Of a stretch of 64,000 nucleotides of DNA, positions 32,424-40,862 are shown in pieces. Made by a program: the position numbers and the translations under genes. The stretch comes from Bacteroidales bacterium (GTDB lineage: Bacteria; Bacteroidota; Bacteroidia; Bacteroidales; WCHB1-69). The notes below the pieces were generated by a model. That model did no database searches and was not told where the DNA came from. It was given only the letters and a program-made list of their open reading frames with translations. Position 1 is the first letter of the stretch. Each line of letters begins with the position of its first letter. The stretch spans positions 4,722 through 68,721 of the forward strand of contig JAFPXF010000057.1 of assembly GCA_017394765.1 (NCBI GenBank), read 5' to 3'.

Positions 32424-34235
32424 TTATTCCGCCACAATCTTCATCACACACTCTTTGCAATCAAATTCCAAGCGGAAACGATGACGTTCATTTTGGAGAT
32501 AGAGGGGCAGCTTCAGCGCGCCCCCACCCTTCTGTTTGCTGCACGCTCCTATTTCATAGCGGATGCAATACTTGCAGACCATCATCTCCTTGCCTTTGAA
32601 ATCCAAGGTCTTGTCAAGTCCATACTCCACCGATTGGGCGCCGAAGTCCTCATAGACACTTCGATGCAGTTCATTGGTGATATTGCGTTTATAATCAGCC
32701 TTGTCAAACATGGGCGCAGGCTGGTATTCTCGCATGGAAGGCTCCGGGCGGAAATGTTGCACCCGGGCGGCGGAAAGCTGTTCCACAGCCCGGCTCCGCA
32801 ACTTGTTCACGGTAGCAGCCGACAAGAAGAAACCCCGGGCCTCAATCGTCAGATCATGCAACACGAAAGGCGTCCCTCCCAACTTTGACAACGACGCACG
32901 CATCTGCTGTTCCGCGACATCGGGTTTTTCCGCGCGCATCTTTTCCGCCACCACGGTCGAAGTGACACAAACTCCGTCTTCATCGCAAAGCCGCAAACAA
33001 AATCCCTGCTCATCTTCAAAAAAAACCATATCCACGGCAATCTTCCGCTCGGCCGTCTTGCCGGCAAGCCTCTTTTCAAAAGCTTTGTCCACATTCCTGT
33101 ACACATCCACTTTCTTGAATGGTGACAACGGTTTGTGCGGAACAATCCTGTTGCCATTGATTCCATTGACCGTAAAGCCCTCCAGCTCACCCCGTGTATT
33201 GACAAAACAGAGTCCATCGCCGTTGACCAAGGTCTCCTTGCCATCGTAGAAAATTTTCCCGCCCGCATCCTGCCGCAATGCGCCAATCTTTTGCCCCATG
33301 GCTTTGGGCGTGTCGAAAGAAGCTGTTTTCTCTCGTTTTTCACCCAAGAAATAGGTGGTAAAGCCCCTGTTGAAGGATTTTTCAGGATCAGGTTCAAAAA
33401 AGAAAGTGGTTTTTCCACTACTGTTCCGATAAAGATCAGTTTCTCCCTCCAAGATCTTATCCAAGCGTTTTCGATAGAAAGCCGTGATATTTTTTACATA
33501 GTTGACATCTTTGAGGCGGCCCTCCACCTTAAAGGAGGTGATGCCGGCCTGCATCAGTTGTTGCAGGTGTGCGCTTCGATTCATGTCACGCAGGGAGAGC
33601 AAATGTTTGTTGCGCACGAGCACATTTCCGTTGGCATCCTGCAAGTCGAAGCAAGTGCGGCAGATTTGCGCGCACTCGCCCCTGTTGCCGCTCCTTCCGG
33701 TCATCATCAGGCTTATGTAGCATTGTCCGCTGTAAGAGGCGCAAAGCGCGCCATGGACAAAGGTCTCCAGTTCAATGCTGCTGTGCGCCCGGATTTGCCG
33801 TATGGCCTCAGTATCCAGTTCCCGAGCCAGGATGGCACGTTTCATGCCCGATTTTTCCAAAAAGAGGATTCTCTCCAATGTGTTGTTGTGGCACTGTGTG
33901 CTTGCATGGAGCGCAATCGGCGGAAGGTCCAACTTAAGCAGGCCGAGGTCCTGAATGATGAGCGCATCGGCACCCATCTCGTAAAGCTGCCATATCAAGC
34001 GGCGTGCATCCTCTATCTCCCGGTCGAACAGCAGTGTGTTGACCGTAACATGAACTTTGGAGCCATACAGGTGTGCATACTGGATGAGCCGCTCAATATC
34101 TTCGAGTGTGTTGCCTGCCGCCTGTCGCGCTCCGAAGCGCGGTGCCCCGACATAGAGGGCATCCGCCCCATGGTTGAAGGCGACCTGTCCGCTCGCCAGG
34201 TCCTTGGCCGGTATAAGCAATTCTATCCTATTCAT
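32424..34235 (-). CDS. U32-family protein, RlhA-like 23S rRNA hydroxylation factor
   Basis: A 603-residue cytoplasmic protein of peptidase family U32. The start MNRIELLIPAKDLASGQVAF is the usual beginning of the family and lies 7 nt inside the end of the upstream gene; the frame is open further up but without family sequence. Motifs: DALYVGAPRFGAR, HASTQCHNNT, LARELDTEAIRQI, the signature FVHGALCASYSGQCYIS and SGNRGECAQICR, then KVEGRLKDVNYV. A C-terminal part with CKYCIRYEIGAC and FDCKEC can bind metal. E. coli RlhA (YdcP) is needed for C2501 hydroxylation in 23S rRNA; the long form with a C-terminal domain here resembles it. Confidence 0.88.
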   Translation of the reverse strand: MNRIELLIPAKDLASGQVAFNHGADALYVGAPRFGARQAAGNTLEDIERLIQYAHLYGSKVHVTVNTLLFDREIEDARRLIWQLYEMGADALIIQDLGLLKLDLPPIALHASTQCHNNTLERILFLEKSGMKRAILARELDTEAIRQIRAHSSIELETFVHGALCASYSGQCYISLMMTGRSGNRGECAQICRTCFDLQDANGNVLVRNKHLLSLRDMNRSAHLQQLMQAGITSFKVEGRLKDVNYVKNITAFYRKRLDKILEGETDLYRNSSGKTTFFFEPDPEKSFNRGFTTYFLGEKREKTASFDTPKAMGQKIGALRQDAGGKIFYDGKETLVNGDGLCFVNTRGELEGFTVNGINGNRIVPHKPLSPFKKVDVYRNVDKAFEKRLAGKTAERKIAVDMVFFEDEQGFCLRLCDEDGVCVTSTVVAEKMRAEKPDVAEQQMRASLSKLGGTPFVLHDLTIEARGFFLSAATVNKLRSRAVEQLSAARVQHFRPEPSMREYQPAPMFDKADYKRNITNELHRSVYEDFGAQSVEYGLDKTLDFKGKEMMVCKYCIRYEIGACSKQKGGGALKLPLYLQNERHRFRLEFDCKECVMKIVAE

Positions 34236-35385
34236 GGGCAAACGGGTCTGCGTGCATAGGAAACTCCTGGGCCAACTCCCCGGAAAAGTAGAAGTCGTTT
34301 CCAATCCGCCCGAAGGTATAGGTTCTGCCATTGGCTTCAATTCTCGAACCGCCGCACTGGGGGTCCGCACTCGGCTTGGATGCCCCAAACCCCAAATTGA
34401 AGAGGGTGAACAGAATGTCGGGGCGGTTGGAGATATCATAGCCGGCGCGTTTCCATTGCAGCATGGTCTGATGCAGGATACAGCCGGTATAAATATAGGA
34501 GTAGAGATGGTCGTGGTAGTTGGTGAGACGACGGTAGCGTTCAGAGGCGTGGTCGCCCGTGGAGAAATCGAGAATGTGTTCGTACGCCTTCCCCATATAG
34601 TACGGCGAGGCGGTATCTTTGAGATTGCGTTCCACCTGCTGCGCCGTAAAGTCCTTGATGCCATTCACGCCAAAGGAGAACTGCGACTGCACGGAAAGCA
34701 CCTTGACGGGGCCGAGATAGCGTTTGTACATCTCGCGTTTGGAGTTGAAGAGGCGTATTTGCTCACCCACAAGGCAACCCACAATCAGGCGGGGTTCCAC
34801 ACCCGTGAGACGCGCAGCCTCCTCTATGGCCGCCCTGTCCTTGACAATCGCCGCCTTGAGCGAGGGCCACGCCGGCTCATTCATCCAAGGGATGAGGTTG
34901 GAGACACTGTCCGTCGGCGGGTACTTGTCAAGCACTGCGTTCAACTCCTGCAACATCTTGCGATACTGCCCGCCTTTTTCCCCTTCCTGCAAGTACATAT
35001 CCGCGGCATAGATCATCTGCTCCATGCCATTCTGCTTGTCGCTATAGCGGACAGCATCGAGCAGCAGATGCGCATTGTTCGGATAAAATTTGCTCATCGC
35101 CACAAGGTTCAGATATTGTCGCATCTGTTCTTCGAAAAACTTGGAAGAATCCGTTGGTGACAGTTTGTTGTTATAATCTGCCAAATAACGGTTGTTTTCA
35201 TCAATTTTTCCATTGTCTTTGGTAAAACCCAGCTCATAAAACCCCCAAGCACCTATGATGGCCAAGCCTGCAAAAGCCAGAAGGTGAATGATCACCAAAT
35301 ACGCTTTGGAACGCCTCTTCAGCGTTTTCCATGCCTTAAAGAAACTCTTTTTTTTCTTCTTTTTTTTAACTTGTTCCGTTGCCAT
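34228..35385 (-). CDS. Membrane-anchored lysozyme-like (putative lytic transglycosylase) protein
   Basis: A 385-residue protein. A very basic start (seven consecutive Lys at 7-13) precedes one transmembrane helix (about 29-50), so it is an inner-membrane anchor with a periplasmic body. Residues ~185-330 resemble an SLT/lysozyme fold: TGVEPRLIVGCLVGEQIR with Glu208 in the catalytic position, QSQFSFGVNGIKDFTAQQVE (compare S-x-G-l-x-Q), YIYTGCILHQTMLQWKRAG and LFTLFNLGF. The match is by eye. A role in peptidoglycan cleavage is an inference. It has its own -7 box and overlaps the U32 gene by 8 nt, so both are probably one transcript. Confidence 0.65.
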   Translation of the reverse strand: MATEQVKKKKKKKSFFKAWKTLKRRSKAYLVIIHLLAFAGLAIIGAWGFYELGFTKDNGKIDENNRYLADYNNKLSPTDSSKFFEEQMRQYLNLVAMSKFYPNNAHLLLDAVRYSDKQNGMEQMIYAADMYLQEGEKGGQYRKMLQELNAVLDKYPPTDSVSNLIPWMNEPAWPSLKAAIVKDRAAIEEAARLTGVEPRLIVGCLVGEQIRLFNSKREMYKRYLGPVKVLSVQSQFSFGVNGIKDFTAQQVERNLKDTASPYYMGKAYEHILDFSTGDHASERYRRLTNYHDHLYSYIYTGCILHQTMLQWKRAGYDISNRPDILFTLFNLGFGASKPSADPQCGGSRIEANGRTYTFGRIGNDFYFSGELAQEFPMHADPFAHE

Positions 35386-35406
35386 TTCACTCGTGAGAAA
35401 AACGCG

Positions 35407-35415
35407 GCAAAGATA
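35407..35415 (-). promoter_or_regulatory. -7 promoter element for the lysozyme-like/U32 operon
   Basis: The minus strand reads TATCTTTGC (TAnnTTTGC), 22 nt before the ATG at 35385. Confidence 0.65.
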
Positions 35416-35420
35416 AGAAA

Positions 35421-38400
35421 TTACCTGACCAGTGTGACATTACCCTTCAATTCTTTGCTTTGCCCTCCCACACAAATGCCGGTAAAGTAATAATCATAGA
35501 CACCCGACTGGCACGGCTTGCCTTGGAAAGTGCCGTCCCAGCCCTCTTCCAGGCTTCTCGTCTCAAAAACCTTCTGTCCCCAGCGGCTATAAACGGCAAA
35601 ATAGAACTCGTCCAGAATGTGGCTGCGCACATAGAGCACATCGTTTTGACCATCACCATTGGGTGAAAAGGCGTTGGGCACAAAGATAAAGGGATCGTCG
35701 CAAACGAGCCTCTTGACATTAACGGTAACCGAGTCTGTCCAGACACACCCGAAAGAATCCGTCACGGAGATGATGTATGTAGTTGTGTCCAGCGGTGACA
35801 CCCGGGTTGAGCAAGCGTCAGGGGTGAGCATGTCTTCCGTCACCGGATGCCACTGGTAGCTATAGCCTTCACCAAAATCCGTTGCAAAAACGGTTGTTTC
35901 ATCGGCCTGGGTAATATCGCAGGGATCGCACCACACGTACAATGGCGTGGGAAAGGTGCCTGTGCGCACCACGATATATCCCGAAGCAGTCGCCGTGCAT
36001 CCATTATTATCCGTGACTGTAACGGAATAGTTTGTATTTGCGGTTGGTGTCACATGAGGATGTGCTTCATAAGAGACAACATCTTCACCGATGCTCCACA
36101 CATATTGGCAGTTTTCACAGCTGACATTGGCATCCAGCTCAAGCTCATCAAAGCAAAACAACATTTCCGGCAAAGGTTGGACCTGGAAGTCACGAACAAT
36201 CACTGTAACTTCACCAATGAAGGTGCAGGCCCCGTCGCGAGCCTGGACATAATAGGCGGTGGTCTCACTCGGGCTCACTGTCAGGCTTGTGACATTCTGT
36301 GCCAAAATCGAGGAGAAAATCGGACTTGTTGACCAAATCACAGCATCATACGCCACCTGGCCCGTCAGTGCAAGGGTGACCGAGTCCCCTATGCAGACAA
36401 GGGTGTCGGAAGAGAGTGTTGCCACAAGCGTATCGACAATCACCTGCTGATAGAATGTGTCCACACATGTCTGGGACGATGCTTCCAACATATATAGCGT
36501 TGTTTGTGTTGGAGTCGCAATAGGATTTGACACTATGGCATTGCTGAGGGATGCAGCCGGAGACCAGTGATAATTCACACCAATGGACGGAGGCAACCCG
36601 ATCTGCACAAAATCGCCCAAACAAATAGTTTTAGGGGACAGCGTCTCCACCATATCGGCCAGCACAAGGATATTTTTTCTGAGGGTATCCGCAAAATTAC
36701 AACTTCCAATATCCTGCACTATCAAGGTAACCACATAATGGCCCGAATGGGCATACAAGTGGGTAGGGCTGAGCTGATCAGAGGTTGTGCCATCACCAAA
36801 ATCCCAAGTGTAGGAGGTGCTGCCGCCAATGGTTTGGGAATGGTTCTCAAAAACCGCGACAGCAGGCAAGCAGACCGTGCTGGGAGCGTGGAAGTCGGCC
36901 ACCACGGAGGGAAGGGCGAAATCCATCTTGATGACACCGAGATTGCAATTGGTGCTGCCATTGACCGTGGAGTAGGCACCTGGTGTGGTAGGAAAGCTGC
37001 TTTGTCCCCCGCAACCCGCACACACGGCCTGGTAGATGCGTCCCTTGCGGTCGAAGCGACTTGTGCCACCATCCACATGCTCGCGGGCGCGGGCGGCAGC
37101 CCCTCCGAAAAAGGAGGCATACACCAGCTGCGAGACATCATCGCTCAAGCAGATGAAATAGTAGTCGCTCCCATCGGTGGTGGTCTGGAAAGCATCCTGC
37201 GTGACCGGCAACCCGGACGTTCCGCCAAAGCCATTGAGCGCAGCGGAACCCCATCCCGACATATAAATATTGTTGCAGTAATCCACCAAAAGTGCTGTAG
37301 GGGAGATATCCGGACCGCCATTACCCGTACCGAAAGCAGTGGACCAGACCAAAGAATCCAGCGAAGGCGACAATTTGGTCAAAAATTGCCCTCCACCAGA
37401 AACGCTGTACTGGGCATTCTGTATCCAGCTGTTCCCCGTGGCAGAGGTTTGTCCCACAACATGCGGACAGTCTTCACGGTCTCCTTTCACCAAATAGGCC
37501 TGGTCATAATCTGAAAAGCCCAAATATGTGGCATGAAGCAAATCATCCCCATTGGTGGACAAATGTGCCACAAAGGCATCCACCCCGCCGGAACAGGAGG
37601 ACTGCCACGCCGAAGGTGTCATCGGAAAATTCGTGGAATTCGTGCCGCCACAAAGATACACGCTTTGATCCTGTGCCAGCATCATGCTATACCCGGCATC
37701 ATTCCCGGAGCCGCCGAGATAAGTACCCCAGATCAACTGCGAAAGATCATAGCTCATCTTGAATACGCAGACATCCTGACCACCGTTGAAAGAGGTGTCG
37801 TAAGCATTCACGGTTACAGGAAAATCCGATGATTGCGTGGAGGTGACGACATAGACATTGCTATTCACATCCATGACAATCTCTCCCCTATTGTCATCAG
37901 CATAGTTCTTTCGAAGACCGGGAGAGGTATTGATGCCATCGTTACCACTTCCGCCCACAAAGGTTGAAGAGAGCAACTGCGTGCCGTCCGCACGAAATCT
38001 GGAAATGAAGATGTCGGCACCGTTTGCAAAAAGCAATTCCGTGGAGAGCGTTACCGCGGCACCCGAATTGAAAGAGGTGTCGAACGCATCCGAAGTAACC
38101 GGAAAATCCGGGGATGAGGTGGTGCCAAAGACATAAAGTTCATCATTGTCGTTGACATACAAACTATGGGGTATATCAACAAACGAACCGCCCAAGTAGG
38201 TGGAAAAATACAAAGAGTTGCCACTGGAATCGAACTTGGAGATGCCCACATCCGTTTGGCCGTTGGGTCCGCAGAAATAAGCCTGATAGGCACCGTATGT
38301 AATGGGATAACCATTCCCAAAGACAATGCCACCGCCATAAAGGTTTCCCCGCGAGTCATAAGTGGCCGTATAGCCCCAGTTATCCGCCATAGAGCCACTA

Positions 38401-39167
38401 TAGGATGAAAAAATAACTTGAGGGTCAATAATCAACGGCAACTCGGCATCATAATTTCCCAGTTCAAATGAGACCACATTTTTAGACAACTTATATTTGC
38501 AATCTACCTGAACAGTATCTCCACCAAGAGTCACCTGATAGGCGAAAGGCGGAAGCTCCACGACACGCGAAATATAATTGTCAATAATGAGAATATTGGA
38601 GTTCAATGACAATGACTTCACACCCTCGTAACGCATTTTCACGGAATTCGGATTCGCATGCGGGGCGACAAGGAACTCATACTTCACATATTGGCCATCC
38701 TGAGAGACCCAAAAGTCAATGCCCGGATACAAGGATGGGCGCAACAAGGTTGCATAAGAGGGCACATGGGAACGCCATCGATTTTGATCAGAAGAAAGAT
38801 AATAGTTATAGTAGTGGGATGAGGCATCTCCGACCGGATTATAAACGGAGTTCGGGTCACATCCTTCAAACCGTACTTTATAAGCAGCAGCGTTGATCGG
38901 TTTGTTCACACTACAGGAGGATTTTGGAGATGAGGGATGCAATTGCTGTAAAGCGTCCGGATCAAGCATGTTGACCACATAGCCCTCAGAATTGAAAAAT
39001 AGAGCACCGCCCCACAGAGCCGCCCTAAAATCAAAATCTCCCGTCCATTGTCCCATATTGGGCACAAACTCGAGCCGTCCCGCGGAGAGAGTATCACGCG
39101 ACTTGGCATTTGCAGGCACGACAGTCAGCAGCAAAAGGAACAATATGACAAGAATTTTGCGCATCAT
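35421..39167 (-). CDS. T9SS cargo with SBBP-like repeats, PKD domain and type B C-terminal domain
   Basis: A 1,248-residue secreted protein. The start MMRKILVILFLLLLTVV fits a signal peptide and stands right after the -7 box; the open frame extends 19 codons further up but would include that box. Residues ~30-250 form the DUF7948-like N-terminal domain (LEFVPNMGQWTGDF). Then come SBBP-type beta-propeller repeats with STYLGGS, GTYLGGSGNDAGYSM and FPVT motifs (to ~760), a PKD domain (YTWDFGDGTTS), several Ig/PKD-like domains, and a gliding-motility-associated (CHU_C) domain: FVPNAFSPNGDGQNDVLYVR, VYSRWGQKVFET, GVYDYYFTG. Type B domains direct surface display through T9SS (family knowledge). The substrate or partner is unknown. 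Confidence 0.9.
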   Translation of the reverse strand: MMRKILVILFLLLLTVVPANAKSRDTLSAGRLEFVPNMGQWTGDFDFRAALWGGALFFNSEGYVVNMLDPDALQQLHPSSPKSSCSVNKPINAAAYKVRFEGCDPNSVYNPVGDASSHYYNYYLSSDQNRWRSHVPSYATLLRPSLYPGIDFWVSQDGQYVKYEFLVAPHANPNSVKMRYEGVKSLSLNSNILIIDNYISRVVELPPFAYQVTLGGDTVQVDCKYKLSKNVVSFELGNYDAELPLIIDPQVIFSSYSGSMADNWGYTATYDSRGNLYGGGIVFGNGYPITYGAYQAYFCGPNGQTDVGISKFDSSGNSLYFSTYLGGSFVDIPHSLYVNDNDELYVFGTTSSPDFPVTSDAFDTSFNSGAAVTLSTELLFANGADIFISRFRADGTQLLSSTFVGGSGNDGINTSPGLRKNYADDNRGEIVMDVNSNVYVVTSTQSSDFPVTVNAYDTSFNGGQDVCVFKMSYDLSQLIWGTYLGGSGNDAGYSMMLAQDQSVYLCGGTNSTNFPMTPSAWQSSCSGGVDAFVAHLSTNGDDLLHATYLGFSDYDQAYLVKGDREDCPHVVGQTSATGNSWIQNAQYSVSGGGQFLTKLSPSLDSLVWSTAFGTGNGGPDISPTALLVDYCNNIYMSGWGSAALNGFGGTSGLPVTQDAFQTTTDGSDYYFICLSDDVSQLVYASFFGGAAARAREHVDGGTSRFDRKGRIYQAVCAGCGGQSSFPTTPGAYSTVNGSTNCNLGVIKMDFALPSVVADFHAPSTVCLPAVAVFENHSQTIGGSTSYTWDFGDGTTSDQLSPTHLYAHSGHYVVTLIVQDIGSCNFADTLRKNILVLADMVETLSPKTICLGDFVQIGLPPSIGVNYHWSPAASLSNAIVSNPIATPTQTTLYMLEASSQTCVDTFYQQVIVDTLVATLSSDTLVCIGDSVTLALTGQVAYDAVIWSTSPIFSSILAQNVTSLTVSPSETTAYYVQARDGACTFIGEVTVIVRDFQVQPLPEMLFCFDELELDANVSCENCQYVWSIGEDVVSYEAHPHVTPTANTNYSVTVTDNNGCTATASGYIVVRTGTFPTPLYVWCDPCDITQADETTVFATDFGEGYSYQWHPVTEDMLTPDACSTRVSPLDTTTYIISVTDSFGCVWTDSVTVNVKRLVCDDPFIFVPNAFSPNGDGQNDVLYVRSHILDEFYFAVYSRWGQKVFETRSLEEGWDGTFQGKPCQSGVYDYYFTGICVGGQSKELKGNVTLVR

Positions 39168-39177
39168 AAATGGAGAT

Positions 39178-39186
39178 GCAAAAATA
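39178..39186 (-). promoter_or_regulatory. -7 promoter element for the T9SS type B gene
   Basis: The minus strand reads TATTTTTGC (TAnnTTTGC), 10 nt before the ATG at 39167, so the transcript would be almost leaderless. It supports the shorter start. Confidence 0.65.
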
Positions 39187-39205
39187 CAGTTATTTTTTGA
39201 ATAAC

Positions 39206-39232
39206 AAAAAAAGGACCGCTTCACAGCGATCC
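39206..39232 (-). terminator. Rho-independent terminator after the OmpA-family gene
   Basis: On the minus strand, GGATCGCT-GTGA-AGCGGTCC (39213-39232, one G-T pair) is followed by seven T (39206-39212). It stands 25 nt after the stop of the OmpA-family gene and separates it from the promoter of the next gene. Confidence 0.85.
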
Positions 39233-39257
39233 TTTTCCTAAACGTAAATAATAATAA

Positions 39258-40778
39258 TTATCTTTTGACGATTCTGAAAATTGCAGCTCTATGTTCCTCA
39301 CGGGCAGGATCCTGAATGTTTTGTCTGTTCTGAGGATCGTTCACCGTGTAGGAAGCTGTTTCAATCTGGTCGGCGCGGACACCCTTCTGGATGAAGAGGT
39401 CTCTGACGGCGTTGGCACGTCTTTGAGCAAGGTCACGGTTGTGAGCCTCTGTGCCGAGGTCGCAGGTGTAACCTTCAACGATGAGCTTCAGAGCCGGGTT
39501 CTTCTTCAAGATAGAAACAGTTCTATTGATGTTGTCATTGTAGTCAGAAATCTTAGGAATATCCTTGTCAAGGTCGAACAGGATCTTTGTCTTGGAGAGG
39601 ACATCACTGAGTTCCTTAATGGCTTCCTTGTCATCAGCAGTCAGATAATCATCGTCGTTATCCAATTGATCGCAAATCGGAACAATGTAGATATACTGAG
39701 GATCTTGTTTGATGATGATAGGTTCGTTAGATTTCTTCTTAAGTTCTTCAAGAATCTCTTTTTCAAGTTGCTTTCTGGATTTTTCAGCAGGATTGAGGCA
39801 GGTCTGGAAATGGAAACCGAGTTTCAAACCAACTTGCAGTTGATTCCATTTCGTGCGAATCTTTTCATAGCCAGCGTGGTTGCCATCAAAGTTGTTTTTA
39901 TACATGGAAAGGATGTTGGAACCCAGCGTGCCATTGAAAGTGGGAACATTATTCAAATCGTTGGTGAAAACACTCAACTTGTTCTCTTCCTTCGGGAGAA
40001 TGTCGAGGAAGTTGAATTTACAGAAAGCACCGAGGTAGAAGTCAACAGAGCGGCTGATGCGGAAGATACCACCGAAATCGCCTTCAATACCGAAGGAACA
40101 TCTGAGTTTCGTACGGCGGTCTTGACCTTCATAGTTGCCGGTATAGAAGTGGTTGGTCATGGGATAGTCGTAGTTATAGTCTTGACCGACACCTTCTTCG
40201 ACGCCAGCGGTGGTAATGGTACCCTCGCCTTTGTATTTGTTGACACCTTTGATGAAGGGGAAATAGCCATAGAGACCAAGACCGGCATAGAGACCATGAC
40301 GGCCACCGAATCTCCATTCGAATTGAGCCTGGACAGGAACTTCAATAGCCCAGATGGATTGTCTTTCCATAAGGCCGTCGGCATTATAGTAAAGATCATA
40401 CCAAGTATCGCCATTGTTGAAAGCGAGGTCGTTATAATCTTTGATAACACCCTTGCCTGCGAAGGCAGCCTTGGCACCCACATGGTTAGCTTCGACACCC
40501 ACGCTCAATCCCCAATGCTCGTTGAAGAAGTAAGCGTAGTGAAGAGAGACAAGCTCACTTTGGGAGTAGTACTGTTTGAGATCAATTCTCTTGTAGATGT
40601 TGTTTGTAAAACCAGCACCGAGATAAAGTTTGATGCGATGCGGGCAGAACGAGGAAGTTTCAACGTTTTCAGTCTGGGCTGTAGCGTTGTCATTATTATT
40701 TTCGGTTTGTACCTCTTGAGCGAAAGCAGTGGTACACATGGCGAAAATAAGACTGATTACTAATAAATTCTTTTTCAT
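39258..40778 (-). CDS. OmpA-family outer membrane protein
   Basis: A 506-residue protein with the signal MKKNLLVISLIFAMCTTAFAQ. Residues ~45-340 look like an outer-membrane beta barrel (YLGAGFTNNIYKRIDLKQYY, LSVGVEANHVGAKA, GLYAGLGLYGYF, VDFYLGAFCKF). A charged linker leads to a C-terminal OmpA/MotB peptidoglycan-binding domain: LFDLDKDIPKISDYNDNI, LIVEGYTCDLGTEAHNRDLA, RRANAVRDLFIQKGVRADQI. It lies 84 nt downstream of the giant repeat gene, on the same strand, and has its own terminator. A joint role in anchoring large surface proteins is conceivable but not shown. Confidence 0.93.
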   Translation of the reverse strand: MKKNLLVISLIFAMCTTAFAQEVQTENNNDNATAQTENVETSSFCPHRIKLYLGAGFTNNIYKRIDLKQYYSQSELVSLHYAYFFNEHWGLSVGVEANHVGAKAAFAGKGVIKDYNDLAFNNGDTWYDLYYNADGLMERQSIWAIEVPVQAQFEWRFGGRHGLYAGLGLYGYFPFIKGVNKYKGEGTITTAGVEEGVGQDYNYDYPMTNHFYTGNYEGQDRRTKLRCSFGIEGDFGGIFRISRSVDFYLGAFCKFNFLDILPKEENKLSVFTNDLNNVPTFNGTLGSNILSMYKNNFDGNHAGYEKIRTKWNQLQVGLKLGFHFQTCLNPAEKSRKQLEKEILEELKKKSNEPIIIKQDPQYIYIVPICDQLDNDDDYLTADDKEAIKELSDVLSKTKILFDLDKDIPKISDYNDNINRTVSILKKNPALKLIVEGYTCDLGTEAHNRDLAQRRANAVRDLFIQKGVRADQIETASYTVNDPQNRQNIQDPAREEHRAAIFRIVKR

Positions 40779-40825
40779 AATATACTCTTTTTTCTTTATT
40801 ACCATTATAGATTAATGAAATCCCT

Positions 40826-40849
40826 GGGCGGTGGCGAGTGCCACCACCC
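40826..40849 (-). other. GC-rich hairpin between the giant gene and the OmpA-family gene
   Basis: On the minus strand GGGTGGTGGC-ACTC-GCCACCGCCC forms a 10-bp stem with one mismatch, 14 nt after the giant gene stop. No T-tract follows. It may be a weak terminator, an RNA-stability element or an attenuator before the OmpA-family gene. Confidence 0.55.
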
Positions 40850-40862
40850 GAGGAGTTTCAAA

